NCBI RefSeq assembly: GCF_001279585.1
Contig: NZ_LGEC01000084.1
Span: 25,756-89,755, forward strand
DNA from: Nocardiopsis sp. NRRL B-16309
Lineage (GTDB): Bacteria > Actinomycetota > Actinomycetes > Streptosporangiales > Streptosporangiaceae
Reading direction: 5' to 3'
Length of the DNA: 64,000 nt
Both the position numbers and the translations under genes were made by a program. Of the stretch, positions 8,720 to 16,797 are shown piece after piece; the stretch's first letter is position 1; each line of letters begins with the position of its first letter. A model generated the notes under the pieces. That model ran no database searches, was not told the origin of the DNA, and saw only the letters and a list, made by a program, of their open reading frames with translations.

Positions 8720-9640
8720 ATGGGTGCACAGCTTCGCGTCTATCGCCGGAGGATCCGCTCGACGAAGTCGATGGCGAAGATCACCCGCGCGATGGAGCTC
8801 ATCGCCACGACGCGCATCACCAAGGCGCAGCGTGCGGCGGAGGCTGCCGGACCCTACGCGCGGGAGATCACGCGGGCGGTCTCCGCTCTGGCCGGCCGGG
8901 TGACCGATCACCCGCTGCTGACCGAGTCGGAGAACCCGACCCGCGCGGCCGTCCTGGTCATCACCAGCGACAAGGGTCTGGCCGGGGCCTTCTCGACCAA
9001 CGCCCTCAAGGAGGCCGACTCCCTGTCCCAGCTCCTCAGGGAGCAGGGCAAGGAGGTCGTCACCTACATGGTGGGCCGCAAGGGAGTGGGCTTCTACAAG
9101 TTCCGCGAGCGCCCGGTCGAGGCCTCGTGGGAGGGCTTCACCGAGCGTCCGACCTACGCGCACGCCCAGGAGATCGGCTCCGCCCTCATGGAGAAGTTCG
9201 CCATGGACAGCGCCGACGGCGGTGTCGACGAGATCCACGTGGTCTCGACGGAGTTCGTCTCGATGCTGACCCAGCGCGCCGGGTCCGTCCGGGCCCTGCC
9301 GCTGGAGGTCGAGGAGGTCGAGGAGGAGGAGCTGCAGGCCGCCACCGGAGGTGGGGCGCTGCCGCTCTACGAGTTCGAGCCCTCCGCGGAGGAGGCCCTG
9401 GAACAGCTGCTTCCGCAGTACGTCACCAACAGGATCTACTTCGCACTCCTCGAGTCCTCCGCCTCCCAGCAGGCGTCCCGTCGCGCGGCCATGAAGGCCG
9501 CGACCGACAACGCCGAGGAACTCGCCAAGAACCTGACCCGACTGGCCAACCAGGCGCGTCAGGCCGAGATCACCAACGAGATCAGTGAGATTGTCGGCGG
9601 TGCCGACGCGCTCTCTGCTGCCAGCGCGGGAAGTGAGTAA
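8720..9640 (+). CDS. atpG: F1Fo ATP synthase subunit gamma
   Basis: Central rotor shaft of F1, 306 residues. N- and C-terminal helices form the coiled coil inside the alpha/beta hexamer (start MGAQLRVYRRRIRSTKSM; end around ARQAEITNEISEIVGGADAL, the signature region). The middle contains the Rossmann-like domain and an acidic loop (EEVEEEE) like the insert seen in other actinobacterial gammas. The ATG follows the atpA stop by three bases, so translation is coupled. Length fits the phylum. Confidence 0.95.
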   Translation: MGAQLRVYRRRIRSTKSMAKITRAMELIATTRITKAQRAAEAAGPYAREITRAVSALAGRVTDHPLLTESENPTRAAVLVITSDKGLAGAFSTNALKEADSLSQLLREQGKEVVTYMVGRKGVGFYKFRERPVEASWEGFTERPTYAHAQEIGSALMEKFAMDSADGGVDEIHVVSTEFVSMLTQRAGSVRALPLEVEEVEEEELQAATGGGALPLYEFEPSAEEALEQLLPQYVTNRIYFALLESSASQQASRRAAMKAATDNAEELAKNLTRLANQARQAEITNEISEIVGGADALSAASAGSE

Positions 9641-9645
9641 CAAAA

Positions 9646-11091
9646 GTGACTGCGACTGTTGAAGGGACGGCCGGGGCTGGCACCGCCACCGGCCGGATCG
9701 CCCGAGTCACGGGCCCGGTCGTCGACGTGGAGTTCCCCGTCGGCTCCCTGCCTGCCATGTACAACGCCCTGCACACCGACGTGAGCATCGGCGGCAAGAC
9801 CAAGACCGTCACCCTGGAGGTCGCCCAGCACCTCGGTGACAACCTGGTCCGCGCCATCTCCCTGGCGCCCCAGGACGGCATGGTCCGCGGCGCCGAGGTG
9901 CGCGACACCGGCGCGCCGATCAGCGTGCCCGTCGGCGACGTCGTCAAGGGCCACGTGTTCAACACCCTGGGCGAGTCGATGGACGTGCCCTCCTCGGAGC
10001 TGGGTGCGACCGAGTACTGGCCGATCCACCGCAAGGCCCCGTCCTTCGACGAGCTTGAGTCCAAGACCGAGATGCTGGTCACGGGCATCAAGGTGATCGA
10101 CCTCCTCACGCCGTACGTGCGTGGCGGCAAGATCGGTCTGTTCGGCGGTGCCGGTGTCGGCAAGACGGTGCTCATCCAGGAGATGATCACCCGTATCGCC
10201 CGCAACTTCGGTGGTGTGTCCGTGTTCGCCGGTGTCGGTGAGCGCACCCGTGAGGGTACGGACCTCTTCCTGGAGATGGACGAGATGGGCGTCCTCCCGG
10301 ACACCGCGCTCGTCTTCGGCCAGATGGACGAGCCCCCGGGCACCCGTCTGCGGGTGGCGCTGTCCGCTCTGACGATGGCGGAGTACTTCCGCGACGTCCA
10401 GAAGCAGGACGTGCTCCTGTTCATCGACAACATCTTCCGTTTCACCCAGGCCGGTATGGAGGTCTCCACGCTGCTGGGCCGTATGCCCTCGGCCGTGGGC
10501 TACCAGCCGAACCTGGCGGACGAGATGGGTCAGCTGCAGGAGCGGATCACCTCGACGCGTGGTCACTCGATCACCTCGATGCAGGCGATCTACGTCCCCG
10601 CGGACGACTACACCGACCCCGCTCCGGCGACCACCTTCGCCCACCTGGACGCGACGACCGAGCTCTCCCGCCCGATCTCGCAGAAGGGCATCTACCCGGC
10701 GGTGGACCCGCTGGCCTCCACCTCGCGCATCCTGGACCCGCAGTACGTGGGCGAGGAGCACTACCAGGTGGCCCAGCGGGTGAAGGAGATCCTGCAGCGC
10801 AACAAGGACCTGCAGGACCAGATCGCCATCCTCGGTATGGACGAGCTGTCCGAAGAGGACAAGATCGTCGTCAACCGGGCGCGGCGCCTGGAGCGCTTCC
10901 TGTCGCAGAACATGTTCGTGGCGGAGAAGTTCACCGGCACCCCGGGCGTGTTCGTGCCGCTGGAGGAGACCATCTCCTCCTTCAAGGCGGTCTGCGACGG
11001 TGAGTACGACCACCTGCCCGAGCAGGCCTTCCTCGACGTCGGCAACATCGACATGGTCGTCGAGAAGGCGAAGAAGCTGCAGGGCGAGTAG
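9646..11091 (+). CDS. atpD: F1Fo ATP synthase subunit beta
   Basis: Catalytic subunit of F1, 481 residues. The Walker A motif is GGAGVGKT (residues 167-174), the catalytic glutamate lies in GERTREG, and the DELSEED lever that contacts the rotor is at residues 399-405. The N-terminal ~15 residues (Thr/Ala/Gly rich) precede the canonical start GRIARVTGPVVDVEFP. The GTG start lies five bases after atpG. A strong hairpin separates it from atpC. Confidence 0.97.
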   Translation: MTATVEGTAGAGTATGRIARVTGPVVDVEFPVGSLPAMYNALHTDVSIGGKTKTVTLEVAQHLGDNLVRAISLAPQDGMVRGAEVRDTGAPISVPVGDVVKGHVFNTLGESMDVPSSELGATEYWPIHRKAPSFDELESKTEMLVTGIKVIDLLTPYVRGGKIGLFGGAGVGKTVLIQEMITRIARNFGGVSVFAGVGERTREGTDLFLEMDEMGVLPDTALVFGQMDEPPGTRLRVALSALTMAEYFRDVQKQDVLLFIDNIFRFTQAGMEVSTLLGRMPSAVGYQPNLADEMGQLQERITSTRGHSITSMQAIYVPADDYTDPAPATTFAHLDATTELSRPISQKGIYPAVDPLASTSRILDPQYVGEEHYQVAQRVKEILQRNKDLQDQIAILGMDELSEEDKIVVNRARRLERFLSQNMFVAEKFTGTPGVFVPLEETISSFKAVCDGEYDHLPEQAFLDVGNIDMVVEKAKKLQGE

Positions 11092-11100
11092 GTTCCGGTC

Positions 11101-11130
11101 GGTCCGGCCCCCGTCCGCGGGGGCCGGACC
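11101..11130 (+). terminator. Intercistronic hairpin between atpD and atpC
   Basis: A perfect 13-base-pair stem, GGTCCGGCCCCCG against its complement, closes a four-base loop (TCCG at 11114-11117) ten bases after the atpD stop. No T-run follows. It may act as a partial terminator or an RNA-stability element that lowers epsilon synthesis relative to beta; the role is inferred. Confidence 0.6.
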
Positions 11131-11160
11131 GCCTGAACCCGCCCACGAGCCGAGGAGTTT

Positions 11161-11556
11161 GTGGCAGTGTCGAAGAAGCTTTTCGTCGAGATCGTCTCGC
11201 CCGAACGTGAGATTTGGGCGGGCGAGGGCGACATGGTCATCGCGAAGACCGTCGATGGCGAGATCGGTGTCCAGCCCGGGCACGTCCCCGTGCTCGCGGT
11301 GCTGGCGCACGACGCGGTCGTTCGCGTCCTCGGGGCTCGGGAGACCGGTGAGGTCGTGGCGGCCGCGCACAGCGGGTTCGTCTCCGTCTCCGGTGAGGGT
11401 CGTGTCTCGATTCTCGCCGAGACCGCCGAGCTGGCCGAGGACATCGACGTGGAACGGGCGCGCACGGCGCTGACGTCCGCGTCCGAGGGCGGCGACGACG
11501 TCGCCCTGGGGCGCGCCCGCAGCCGTCTGCGCGCCGCCGGCGAGGAAGTCGCCTAA
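11161..11556 (+). CDS. atpC: F1Fo ATP synthase subunit epsilon
   Basis: Rotor foot and regulatory subunit, 131 residues. The N-terminal beta-sandwich is clear (FVEIVSPEREIWAGEGDMVIAKTVDGEIGVQPGHVPVLA, in pieces) and the short C-terminal helical part ends in RARSRLRAAGEEVA. The length is close to other actinobacterial epsilons, which have a reduced C-terminal domain. GTG at 11161 is preceded by GAGGAG; another in-frame GTG is six bases later. It is the last ATP synthase subunit of the operon. Confidence 0.93.
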   Translation: MAVSKKLFVEIVSPEREIWAGEGDMVIAKTVDGEIGVQPGHVPVLAVLAHDAVVRVLGARETGEVVAAAHSGFVSVSGEGRVSILAETAELAEDIDVERARTALTSASEGGDDVALGRARSRLRAAGEEVA

Positions 11557-11574
11557 CGAGAGGGACGGCACACG

Positions 11575-12063
11575 ATGGATCGACTGCTGCCTGGCACGAC
11601 GTGGTTCGACGCCACGCAGTGGGCGTTCATCGCCCTGCTCCTCGTCCTTCTCGCGGTGGTGCTCGCCGCCTTCGTACGCCGCGCCGTGCTCAAACGGCGC
11701 GGCGGTGCGGTGGAGTGTTACCTGCGTGCTCCCGAGGAGAGGGGCCGCCGGGGCGAGTGGCGGATCGGCTTCGGCCGGTACGGCTCGGAGAACCTCGGCT
11801 GGTTCCCCCTCTTCTCGCTCAGACCGCGGCCGACAGCGATGCTGTCGCGCCGCGGTCTCGTCGTTGTGGGGCGCCGTTCCCCCGACGCCGACGACCTGTC
11901 CTACCTGCCGGCCGACGTCACCGTGCTCCAGGTGGGCTGGGCGTCCGTCGGCGACGGCGACCCCGAGGAGGTGTCGTTCGAGATCGCGATGAACGACAGC
12001 ACGCTCACCGGGTTCCTGTCCTGGATGGAGTCGATGCCTCCGGGCACCCGCTGGGAGGCCTGA
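11575..12063 (+). CDS. DUF2550 membrane-anchored protein
   Basis: A 162-residue protein with one N-terminal membrane segment (about residues 14-38), followed by basic residues and a soluble domain with conserved-looking aromatic and arginine positions (GRRGEWRIGFGRYGSENLGWFPLFS). Proteins of the DUF2550 family follow atpC in many actinobacteria; their function is unknown. The gene starts 18 bases after the atpC stop with GAGAGGGA upstream, so it very likely belongs to the atp transcript. Confidence 0.82.
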   Translation: MDRLLPGTTWFDATQWAFIALLLVLLAVVLAAFVRRAVLKRRGGAVECYLRAPEERGRRGEWRIGFGRYGSENLGWFPLFSLRPRPTAMLSRRGLVVVGRRSPDADDLSYLPADVTVLQVGWASVGDGDPEEVSFEIAMNDSTLTGFLSWMESMPPGTRWEA

Positions 12064-12119
12064 GCGGCGTCCCGCACGGCGGCTTGACGGGCCCGTCCCC
12101 GGTGGGGAGCATGGGCCCC

Positions 12120-12419
12120 ATGATCGTCGCCTTCTCTGTGTCCCCACTCGGTTCCGGTGAGTCCGTCGCCCCCGCCGTCGCGCGCGCGGTGAAGGTCGTG
12201 CGGGACAGCGGGCTGCCCAACGAGACCTCCGCCATGTTCACCAGCATCGAGGGTGAGTGGGACGAGGTCATGGACGTCGTCAAGCGCGCGGTGGCGGCCG
12301 CGGGGGAGGGGGCGTCCCGGGTGTCGCTCACCCTCAAGGCCGACATCCGCGAGGGCGTCACCGACGGCCTGCGGAGCAAGGTCGAGGACCTCGAACGCGA
12401 ACTGGACGCCCTGGACTGA
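12120..12419 (+). CDS. Thiamine-binding-type protein (MTH1187/YkoF family)
   Basis: A 99-residue protein whose sequence (MIVAFSVSPLGSGESVAPAV at the start, ending in KVEDLERELDALD) fits the small MTH1187/DUF77 family of ferredoxin-like alpha/beta proteins, several of which bind thiamine or hydroxymethylpyrimidine. I chose ATG 12120 because GGGGAG lies ten bases upstream; the in-frame ATG at 12111 is only one base from it. It is probably the last gene of the rightward run and faces the adenosyltransferase gene. The ligand is inferred from the family. Confidence 0.78.
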   Translation: MIVAFSVSPLGSGESVAPAVARAVKVVRDSGLPNETSAMFTSIEGEWDEVMDVVKRAVAAAGEGASRVSLTLKADIREGVTDGLRSKVEDLERELDALD

Positions 12420-12457
12420 CCCCGGGCCGCACCCGCCCCGGCCGGGGCGCCCAGGGA

Positions 12458-12508
12458 GTGTTCTTCTGCGGCCTGGCGGCCGTGAGCCCGGAATGCCGCG
12501 AAGAACAC
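12458..12508 (+). terminator. Bidirectional terminator between convergent genes
   Basis: GTGTTCTTC-T-GCGGC (from 12458) pairs with GCCGC-GAAGAACAC (to 12508), a 14-base-pair stem with one bulged T and a ~22-base loop. It lies between the stop codons of two converging genes, so it can end both transcripts. The pairing is read directly from the sequence. Confidence 0.65.
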
Positions 12509-12511
12509 GAC

Positions 12512-13108
12512 CTAGCGTTCGCCGCCGGGCTTCCAGAGGACCTCGTCGCCGTCGCCGGCGACGTACCGGCCCAGGATGAACAGCAGGTCCGACAGCCGGT
12601 TGAGGTACTGGGCGGTGAGCGGGTTGACCGTGTCGCCGTGCTCCTCGATCGCCGCCCACACGGCCCGCTCGGCCCGCCGCACCACGATCCGCGCGGTGTG
12701 CAGCAGCGCCACGGTGGGGGAGCCGCCGGGCAGCAGGAAGCTGCGCAGGGTCGGCAGGTCGGCGTTGTAGGTGTCGCAGGCCTCCTCCAGACGCGCGACG
12801 TACTCCGGCTCCACCCGCAGCGGCGGGTAGGCGGGATCGGGCGTGATCGGGGTCGACAGGTCCGCACCCAGGTCGAAGAGCTCGTTCTGGACGCGGCCGA
12901 GCAGTGTCCGGACGTCGTCGGGGACGTCACCGAGCGTCAGCACCAGGCCGATGGCGGCGTTGGCCTCCTCCGTGTCGGCGTAGCCCACCAGGCGCGTGTC
13001 GTTCTTGCTCGTCCGGCTCATGTCCGCGAGCGACGTGGTCCCCGCGTCGCCCGTCCGTGTGTAGATCTTCGACAGTACGACCGGCTTGTCCGTGTCCCGT
13101 TTGGTCAT
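12512..13108 (-). CDS. Cob(I)alamin adenosyltransferase, PduO type
   Basis: The protein transfers the adenosyl group of ATP to cob(I)alamin, giving coenzyme B12. Family motifs are YTRTGDAGTTSLAD near the N-terminus (ATP-binding loop), DTEEANAAIG, and the C-terminal YLNRLSDLLFILGRYV with the conserved asparagine/arginine/aspartate cluster. Length ~198 residues is normal. ATG at 13108 is preceded by GGGTGGGG; a GTG nine bases upstream is an alternative. Its product is the cofactor needed by the acyl-CoA mutase encoded 15 kb downstream, a functional link but not an operon. Confidence 0.9.
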   Translation of the reverse strand: MTKRDTDKPVVLSKIYTRTGDAGTTSLADMSRTSKNDTRLVGYADTEEANAAIGLVLTLGDVPDDVRTLLGRVQNELFDLGADLSTPITPDPAYPPLRVEPEYVARLEEACDTYNADLPTLRSFLLPGGSPTVALLHTARIVVRRAERAVWAAIEEHGDTVNPLTAQYLNRLSDLLFILGRYVAGDGDEVLWKPGGER

Positions 13109-13117
13109 GGTCCCCAC

Positions 13118-13423
13118 CCTAGGGTTCGGTCGGCCCGGAGTGACGCACGGGCGCCGTCGGGGGCGCCGCGGACGCCGGGCCGGATCACCGGGAGTGACGG
13201 AGGATAACTGTTCAGTCTCAGCAGGTGAAGGTGACGCAGCTCACTGATACATTGGGGCACATGGAAGCTACTCAACGTAGTTTCCGCGGTGTACGCGTTC
13301 GCGCTCCCGTGTGGAAGAGGGGGGCCACCCGGGCCCGGTCGCGGAGGGGGAACACCGCTCGGGGCGGAAGGCGTGGAACCGGGGGGTTCACGCCTTCCGC
13401 TCCCGCTCGGGGGCGCTTCACGC
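13118..13423 (+). other. Gene-free stretch with one strong hairpin
   Basis: No convincing gene is seen here. Open frames exist, but their translations are Arg/Gly/Pro-rich and resemble no family. A hairpin at 13366-13398 (GGAAGGCGTGGAACC against GGTTCACGCCTTCC, one bulged G, four-base loop) looks like a terminator or structured RNA although no rightward gene precedes it. The less GC-rich segment 13201-13290, with a TGATACATT, could hold a promoter for a short RNA; this is speculative. Confidence 0.45.
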
Positions 13424-13750
13424 CGGGTCCTTCGTCGTCGCTTCTGCCTGGCTCGCAGGCTCGCTGGCGGCAGAGACTCCTCCTGCAGGCACCGGCGCGC
13501 CCCTCACACCTGTGCTTTCTTTGGGCCTCCGCTCGTTCCTCGCTTTGGCCCGTGCTCGGGGCGCCTTTGAGACGGGGCCTTCGCGCCTTGCGGTGCACGC
13601 CCTCGTTCCTCGGGAGCGCACCTCCAGCCACTCCAGGACCCGTCGGCGCCCTCGCTGGCGCCGGGTAGCCAGTGTTCTTCGTCGTCGACTTGCCTTGCTC
13701 GTTCCTCGCGGCGGCCCCGTCTCCTCCTGCAGAACACTGGCGCGCCCCTC
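13424..13750 (+). repeat. Pair of imperfect ~80-base direct repeats
   Basis: Segment 13424-13505 recurs at about 13671-13750, offset by 244-247 bases. Shared blocks include TTCGTCGTCG, CTCCTCCTGCAG and GGCGCGCCCCTC in the same order. Between and inside them the motif CTCGTTCCTCG occurs three times (around 13533, 13609 and 13699). The segment has no plausible coding function. It may be a decayed intergenic repeat family of this genome. Confidence 0.55.
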
Positions 13751-13753
13751 GCG

Positions 13754-14080
13754 AACCCCCCTGTGGCCCCGTCACCTGAACGGCCACCAACCCCCTGTGG
13801 CCAAGGCGCCTTGAACGGCCACCTCCAACCCCCAGTGGTCCGGGCAGCCTGAACGGGCTTACCTCTCACCCCCTGGGGCTGGGGTAGGCCCGCGTGTGCG
13901 CGTCCCCCCTGGGGTTGATGCGGGGTTGACCGGCCACCTCCCACCCCCTGGGGTTCAGGCAGTTACCTCTCTCCCCTGGGGTTGGGGTAGGCCCGCGTGT
14001 GCGGGTCCAAGCCCCGTGGAGTTGACGCAGGCTGAATGGCCGCCCTCAGCCCGTTGGGTCGCGCAGTCTGAACCCTTGGG
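13754..14080 (+). repeat. Degenerate tandem repeat array, ~9 units of ~37 bases
   Basis: About nine units follow each other, each beginning near CCCCCTGGGG or CCCCCTGTGG and often ending near TGAACGGCCACC. The units starting near 13870 and 13974 are almost identical over ~35 bases, both containing GGGGTAGGCCCGCGTGTGCG, which shows a higher-order period of ~104 bases. CCCCTGGGG is itself an inverted repeat, so each unit can form a small hairpin. There are no unique spacers, so it is not a CRISPR array, and no open frame follows the period. Confidence 0.7.
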
Positions 14081-14084
14081 GGGC

Positions 14085-14116
14085 GCTGGGCCCGGAGGCG
14101 TGCCTCCGGGCCCAGC
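14085..14116 (-). terminator. Terminator of the M28 peptidase gene
   Basis: A perfect 15-base-pair inverted repeat (GCTGGGCCCGGAGGC and its complement, two bases apart) lies 24 bases after the peptidase stop codon on the minus strand. It is the expected place for a factor-independent-like terminator, although no T-run follows. Confidence 0.65.
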
Positions 14117-14139
14117 TGGTTGGTCGTCGTGGCTGGTGG

Positions 14140-15738
14140 CTAGCGGACGAGCTCGTCGCCGATCCGGTCGAAGGAGATCACCGGGCTGGACAGCGGTGCC
14201 ACGCCGTTCACCGGCAGGGTGCTGTCGGCGAAGAACTCCACGCCGTGGGCCCCGGCCGCGGACAGCTCGCTGAGCGCGTCGGTGTTGATCTTGTCGAGCG
14301 TGTCCTCGTCCGTGTGGTAGTACGGGTCGAACATCTCACCGGCCGTACCGCCGTACCACTCGACCTGCGCCTCGGTCTTGACTCCGTCGGCGCCGCTGAA
14401 CAGGCCGCCGGCCGGGATCCCGGCGAGCATGAACGGCCGGTAGTCGCTGCGGCCGCTCAGCACGCCCGGCTCGCTGACCTGTCCCTGCTCGTCGAAGTAC
14501 TCCTCGAAGACCTGGGCGATGGCGCCCGAGCCCGAGGGCGCCCCGCTGGAGTCGGGCAGCTCGCCCCGGCCGTCCAGCACGAAGCGCGCGTAGTTGTGCG
14601 AGCCGATCATGTCGAAGTTCAGGTACAGCGCGATGTCGTCGACCTGCTCCTCGGTGAGGCTCTCGACGTAGCGGGTCGAGCCCACCAGGCCGCTCTCCTC
14701 GGTGCCCCAGAAGGCGAACCGCACCTGGTTGTTCGGGTCCGCCTGGCCCGCGAGCTGGATCGCGGTCTCCAGCAGGAACGCGGTGCCGCTGCCGTTGTCG
14801 TTCATCCCGGGGCCCTCCTCGACGCTGTCGAGGTGGCCGCCGACGACCACGACGTTGTCGTCGCGTCCGGCCGGAGTCTCGGCCAGCACGCTGTAGGAGG
14901 TGCTGGTCTCGGCGGTGGAGTCGACCGCGACCCGCAGCTCCAGGCCCTCGCCCGCCTCCAGCAGCTGGTTGCCCGCGTGCCGCGACATGCCCACGACCGG
15001 GATGTCCGAGGGCTCGGAGACCGTGCCCTGGAGGAGCTCGTCCTCGTTGTTGATCACCACGGCCGCGGCGGCGCCCGCGTCCGCGGCGTTCTGCGTCTTC
15101 TGCGCGAACGCGCACGAGCCGCGCATGGTGACGGCGATCGCGCCCTCGGGGAAGCCCTCGAAGTGCTCGGGGGAGCATCCGCTGTCCGCGGCCTCCGTCC
15201 GCACCAGCACGCCCGCGGCGCTCACGTCGCCCGCCGCCGAGTAGCTCATGGTGGCGAAGTCGACCCCGACCTCGAAGTCGGCCCCGCGCGGAGCCGTCAT
15301 GGCCAGGACGGCGTCGGAGTGCTCCTGCCAGGAGAGGTACTCGTACTCGTGGCGGTACGGCTCGTACCCGGCGCGTTCGAGCTGGTCCTCGACGTACAGG
15401 GCGGCCACGTCGTAGCCCGGGGTGCTCGACGCGCGGTTGCCGCCGTTGTAGCGCGCGATGGTGTTGAGGTTCTCCAGGTGGCCCTCGATGGCCTCGGTGG
15501 TCACCAGGTCGGGGAGGGCGGCCTCGTCCGAGCGCGGCGGCCCGGCGTGCTCAGGGGCGTTGGAGTGCTCCGGGGGCCCGGCGTGTGGGGGCGGGCCCGG
15601 CTCGGCCAGGGCCGGGGACGCGGCGAGCGTCCCGGCGGCGACGATGGCGGCGGCGACTCCGGCGGTGGCCGCCCTCCCGTGCCGACGGGTGGAGTCACTC
15701 GGTCTGGGAGAAGCGGCACGTCGACTGATGGGGCGCAA
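14140..15738 (-). CDS. Secreted M28 zinc aminopeptidase with PA domain
   Basis: A 532-residue exported protein. A long signal peptide with twin basic stretches and a hydrophobic Ala/Val core ends near ASPALAEPG (about residue 46), then comes a Pro/His-rich linker. The protease-associated (PA) domain follows in the middle. The M28 catalytic part contains GGHLDSVEEGPGMNDNGSG (zinc-binding His and Asp) and FWGTEESGLVGS (catalytic and zinc-binding Glu pair). The family removes N-terminal residues from peptides outside the cell, like Streptomyces griseus aminopeptidase. It is monocistronic, with its own terminator. Confidence 0.9.
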   Translation of the reverse strand: MRPISRRAASPRPSDSTRRHGRAATAGVAAAIVAAGTLAASPALAEPGPPPHAGPPEHSNAPEHAGPPRSDEAALPDLVTTEAIEGHLENLNTIARYNGGNRASSTPGYDVAALYVEDQLERAGYEPYRHEYEYLSWQEHSDAVLAMTAPRGADFEVGVDFATMSYSAAGDVSAAGVLVRTEAADSGCSPEHFEGFPEGAIAVTMRGSCAFAQKTQNAADAGAAAAVVINNEDELLQGTVSEPSDIPVVGMSRHAGNQLLEAGEGLELRVAVDSTAETSTSYSVLAETPAGRDDNVVVVGGHLDSVEEGPGMNDNGSGTAFLLETAIQLAGQADPNNQVRFAFWGTEESGLVGSTRYVESLTEEQVDDIALYLNFDMIGSHNYARFVLDGRGELPDSSGAPSGSGAIAQVFEEYFDEQGQVSEPGVLSGRSDYRPFMLAGIPAGGLFSGADGVKTEAQVEWYGGTAGEMFDPYYHTDEDTLDKINTDALSELSAAGAHGVEFFADSTLPVNGVAPLSSPVISFDRIGDELVR

Positions 15739-15962
15739 CGATGTTCCTCCGGTGTCTGGGGGTCCACCACTCCGTGCTGTCGGGGGATGGACACGGTGAG
15801 CGAACTACCGGAGCAGCCTTCCACCGTCGTGGGGCGACGGCAAGGAGGGGTGGGGGAGATTGCCACAATCAGCCACGGCACTGACCGGTTCCATACGAAC
15901 TGTGGCCACGGGGGCGGCGATTCACGCCAAACGTCTCGAACGTGAGGATGCGCGGCCCCGGC

Positions 15963-16631
15963 TCAGTCGTCGATCTCCTTCTGGTGCTTGCGCCGGCGGT
16001 ACTTGACATCGACGCCGCCCATGACGGCCAGGCCGCGCACGTGCACGATCGGAGCCTGGGGGTCCATGACGCTGGGCAGCGCCCCCGTGGAGCCGAACCC
16101 GCCCATCACGGGCAGCCCGTGCACCCGCACCTGGACGTCGTCGGGCACGGTGATGTCGATCCCGCCCATGACCGTGCCCGCCCAGATGGTGCACTCGCGC
16201 TGGGTGAAGCGCGCCTCGCGCAGGTCCAGCTCCACCCCGCCCATGACCGCGCCGGCGAAGAAGTTCGCCGGGACCACCCAGCCGCCGGAGCGGTCGGCGC
16301 CGCCCATCACGGCCACCGCCACGGTGCTGGTGGGCTCCGCGTCGACGACCCGGCCGCTGCCGTAGACCGGGCGGGGCGAGTGGAAGTCGCCGGGCAGAGG
16401 GGACGGCGAGCGTCCGGAGTCGGGCGCGGGCAGGTCCTCGGTGAGGGGGACGAGTTCGCCGAGCGTCTTGGCGCCGTACACCGCGTCCAGGCGCTCACTG
16501 TGCTCGTCGGGGGTCAGACGGCCCTCGGCCAGCGCCTCGCGCAGGCGGTGCGCGACGGAGTCGCGGTCGGCGTCGGAGGCGCGCATCCGGCTGGGTTCGG
16601 GGAGATTGGGTTCGTTCACGGGGTCCACCAT
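15963..16631 (-). CDS. DUF1707 and LiaF-like (cell-wall stress) domain protein
   Basis: A 222-residue soluble protein. Residues ~15-65 are a DUF1707 (SHOCT-like) domain (MRASDADRDSVAHRL, LTPDEHSERLDAVYGAKT). The C-terminal half is a LiaF/DUF2154-type right-handed beta-helix in which the phrase VMGG recurs five times (AVMGGADR, AVMGGVELD, TVMGGIDI, PVMGGFG, AVMGGVDV). Related proteins act in cell-envelope stress responses or as membrane-associated regulators, but the precise role here is unknown. No membrane segment is seen. The start ATG at 16631 gives the usual DUF1707 N-terminus; the frame is open upstream but without family similarity. Confidence 0.82.
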   Translation of the reverse strand: MVDPVNEPNLPEPSRMRASDADRDSVAHRLREALAEGRLTPDEHSERLDAVYGAKTLGELVPLTEDLPAPDSGRSPSPLPGDFHSPRPVYGSGRVVDAEPTSTVAVAVMGGADRSGGWVVPANFFAGAVMGGVELDLREARFTQRECTIWAGTVMGGIDITVPDDVQVRVHGLPVMGGFGSTGALPSVMDPQAPIVHVRGLAVMGGVDVKYRRRKHQKEIDD

Positions 16632-16797
16632 GGTTCGATTATCCGCCCTCGCGCGGTCACGGTGTATCGGGAACGTCCCTGAGACGGCCCTGAGAGGTGA
16701 CCGGCCTCGCCCAGCGTGGACGGCTCCGCCGAGCGCCCTGCGGCGGCGCGCAGGCGCCGGGGATCGCCCGTGTCCTCCAGGACACCGGCCAGGCCCG

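Noticed and set aside
13225..13668. Possible 147-residue protein in the gene-free region
   Set aside because: The product is Arg/Pro/Ser-rich, has no ribosome-binding site and runs through direct repeats; no family resemblance.
13754..14080. CRISPR array
   Set aside because: Units are degenerate and contiguous, with no unique spacers and no cas genes nearby.
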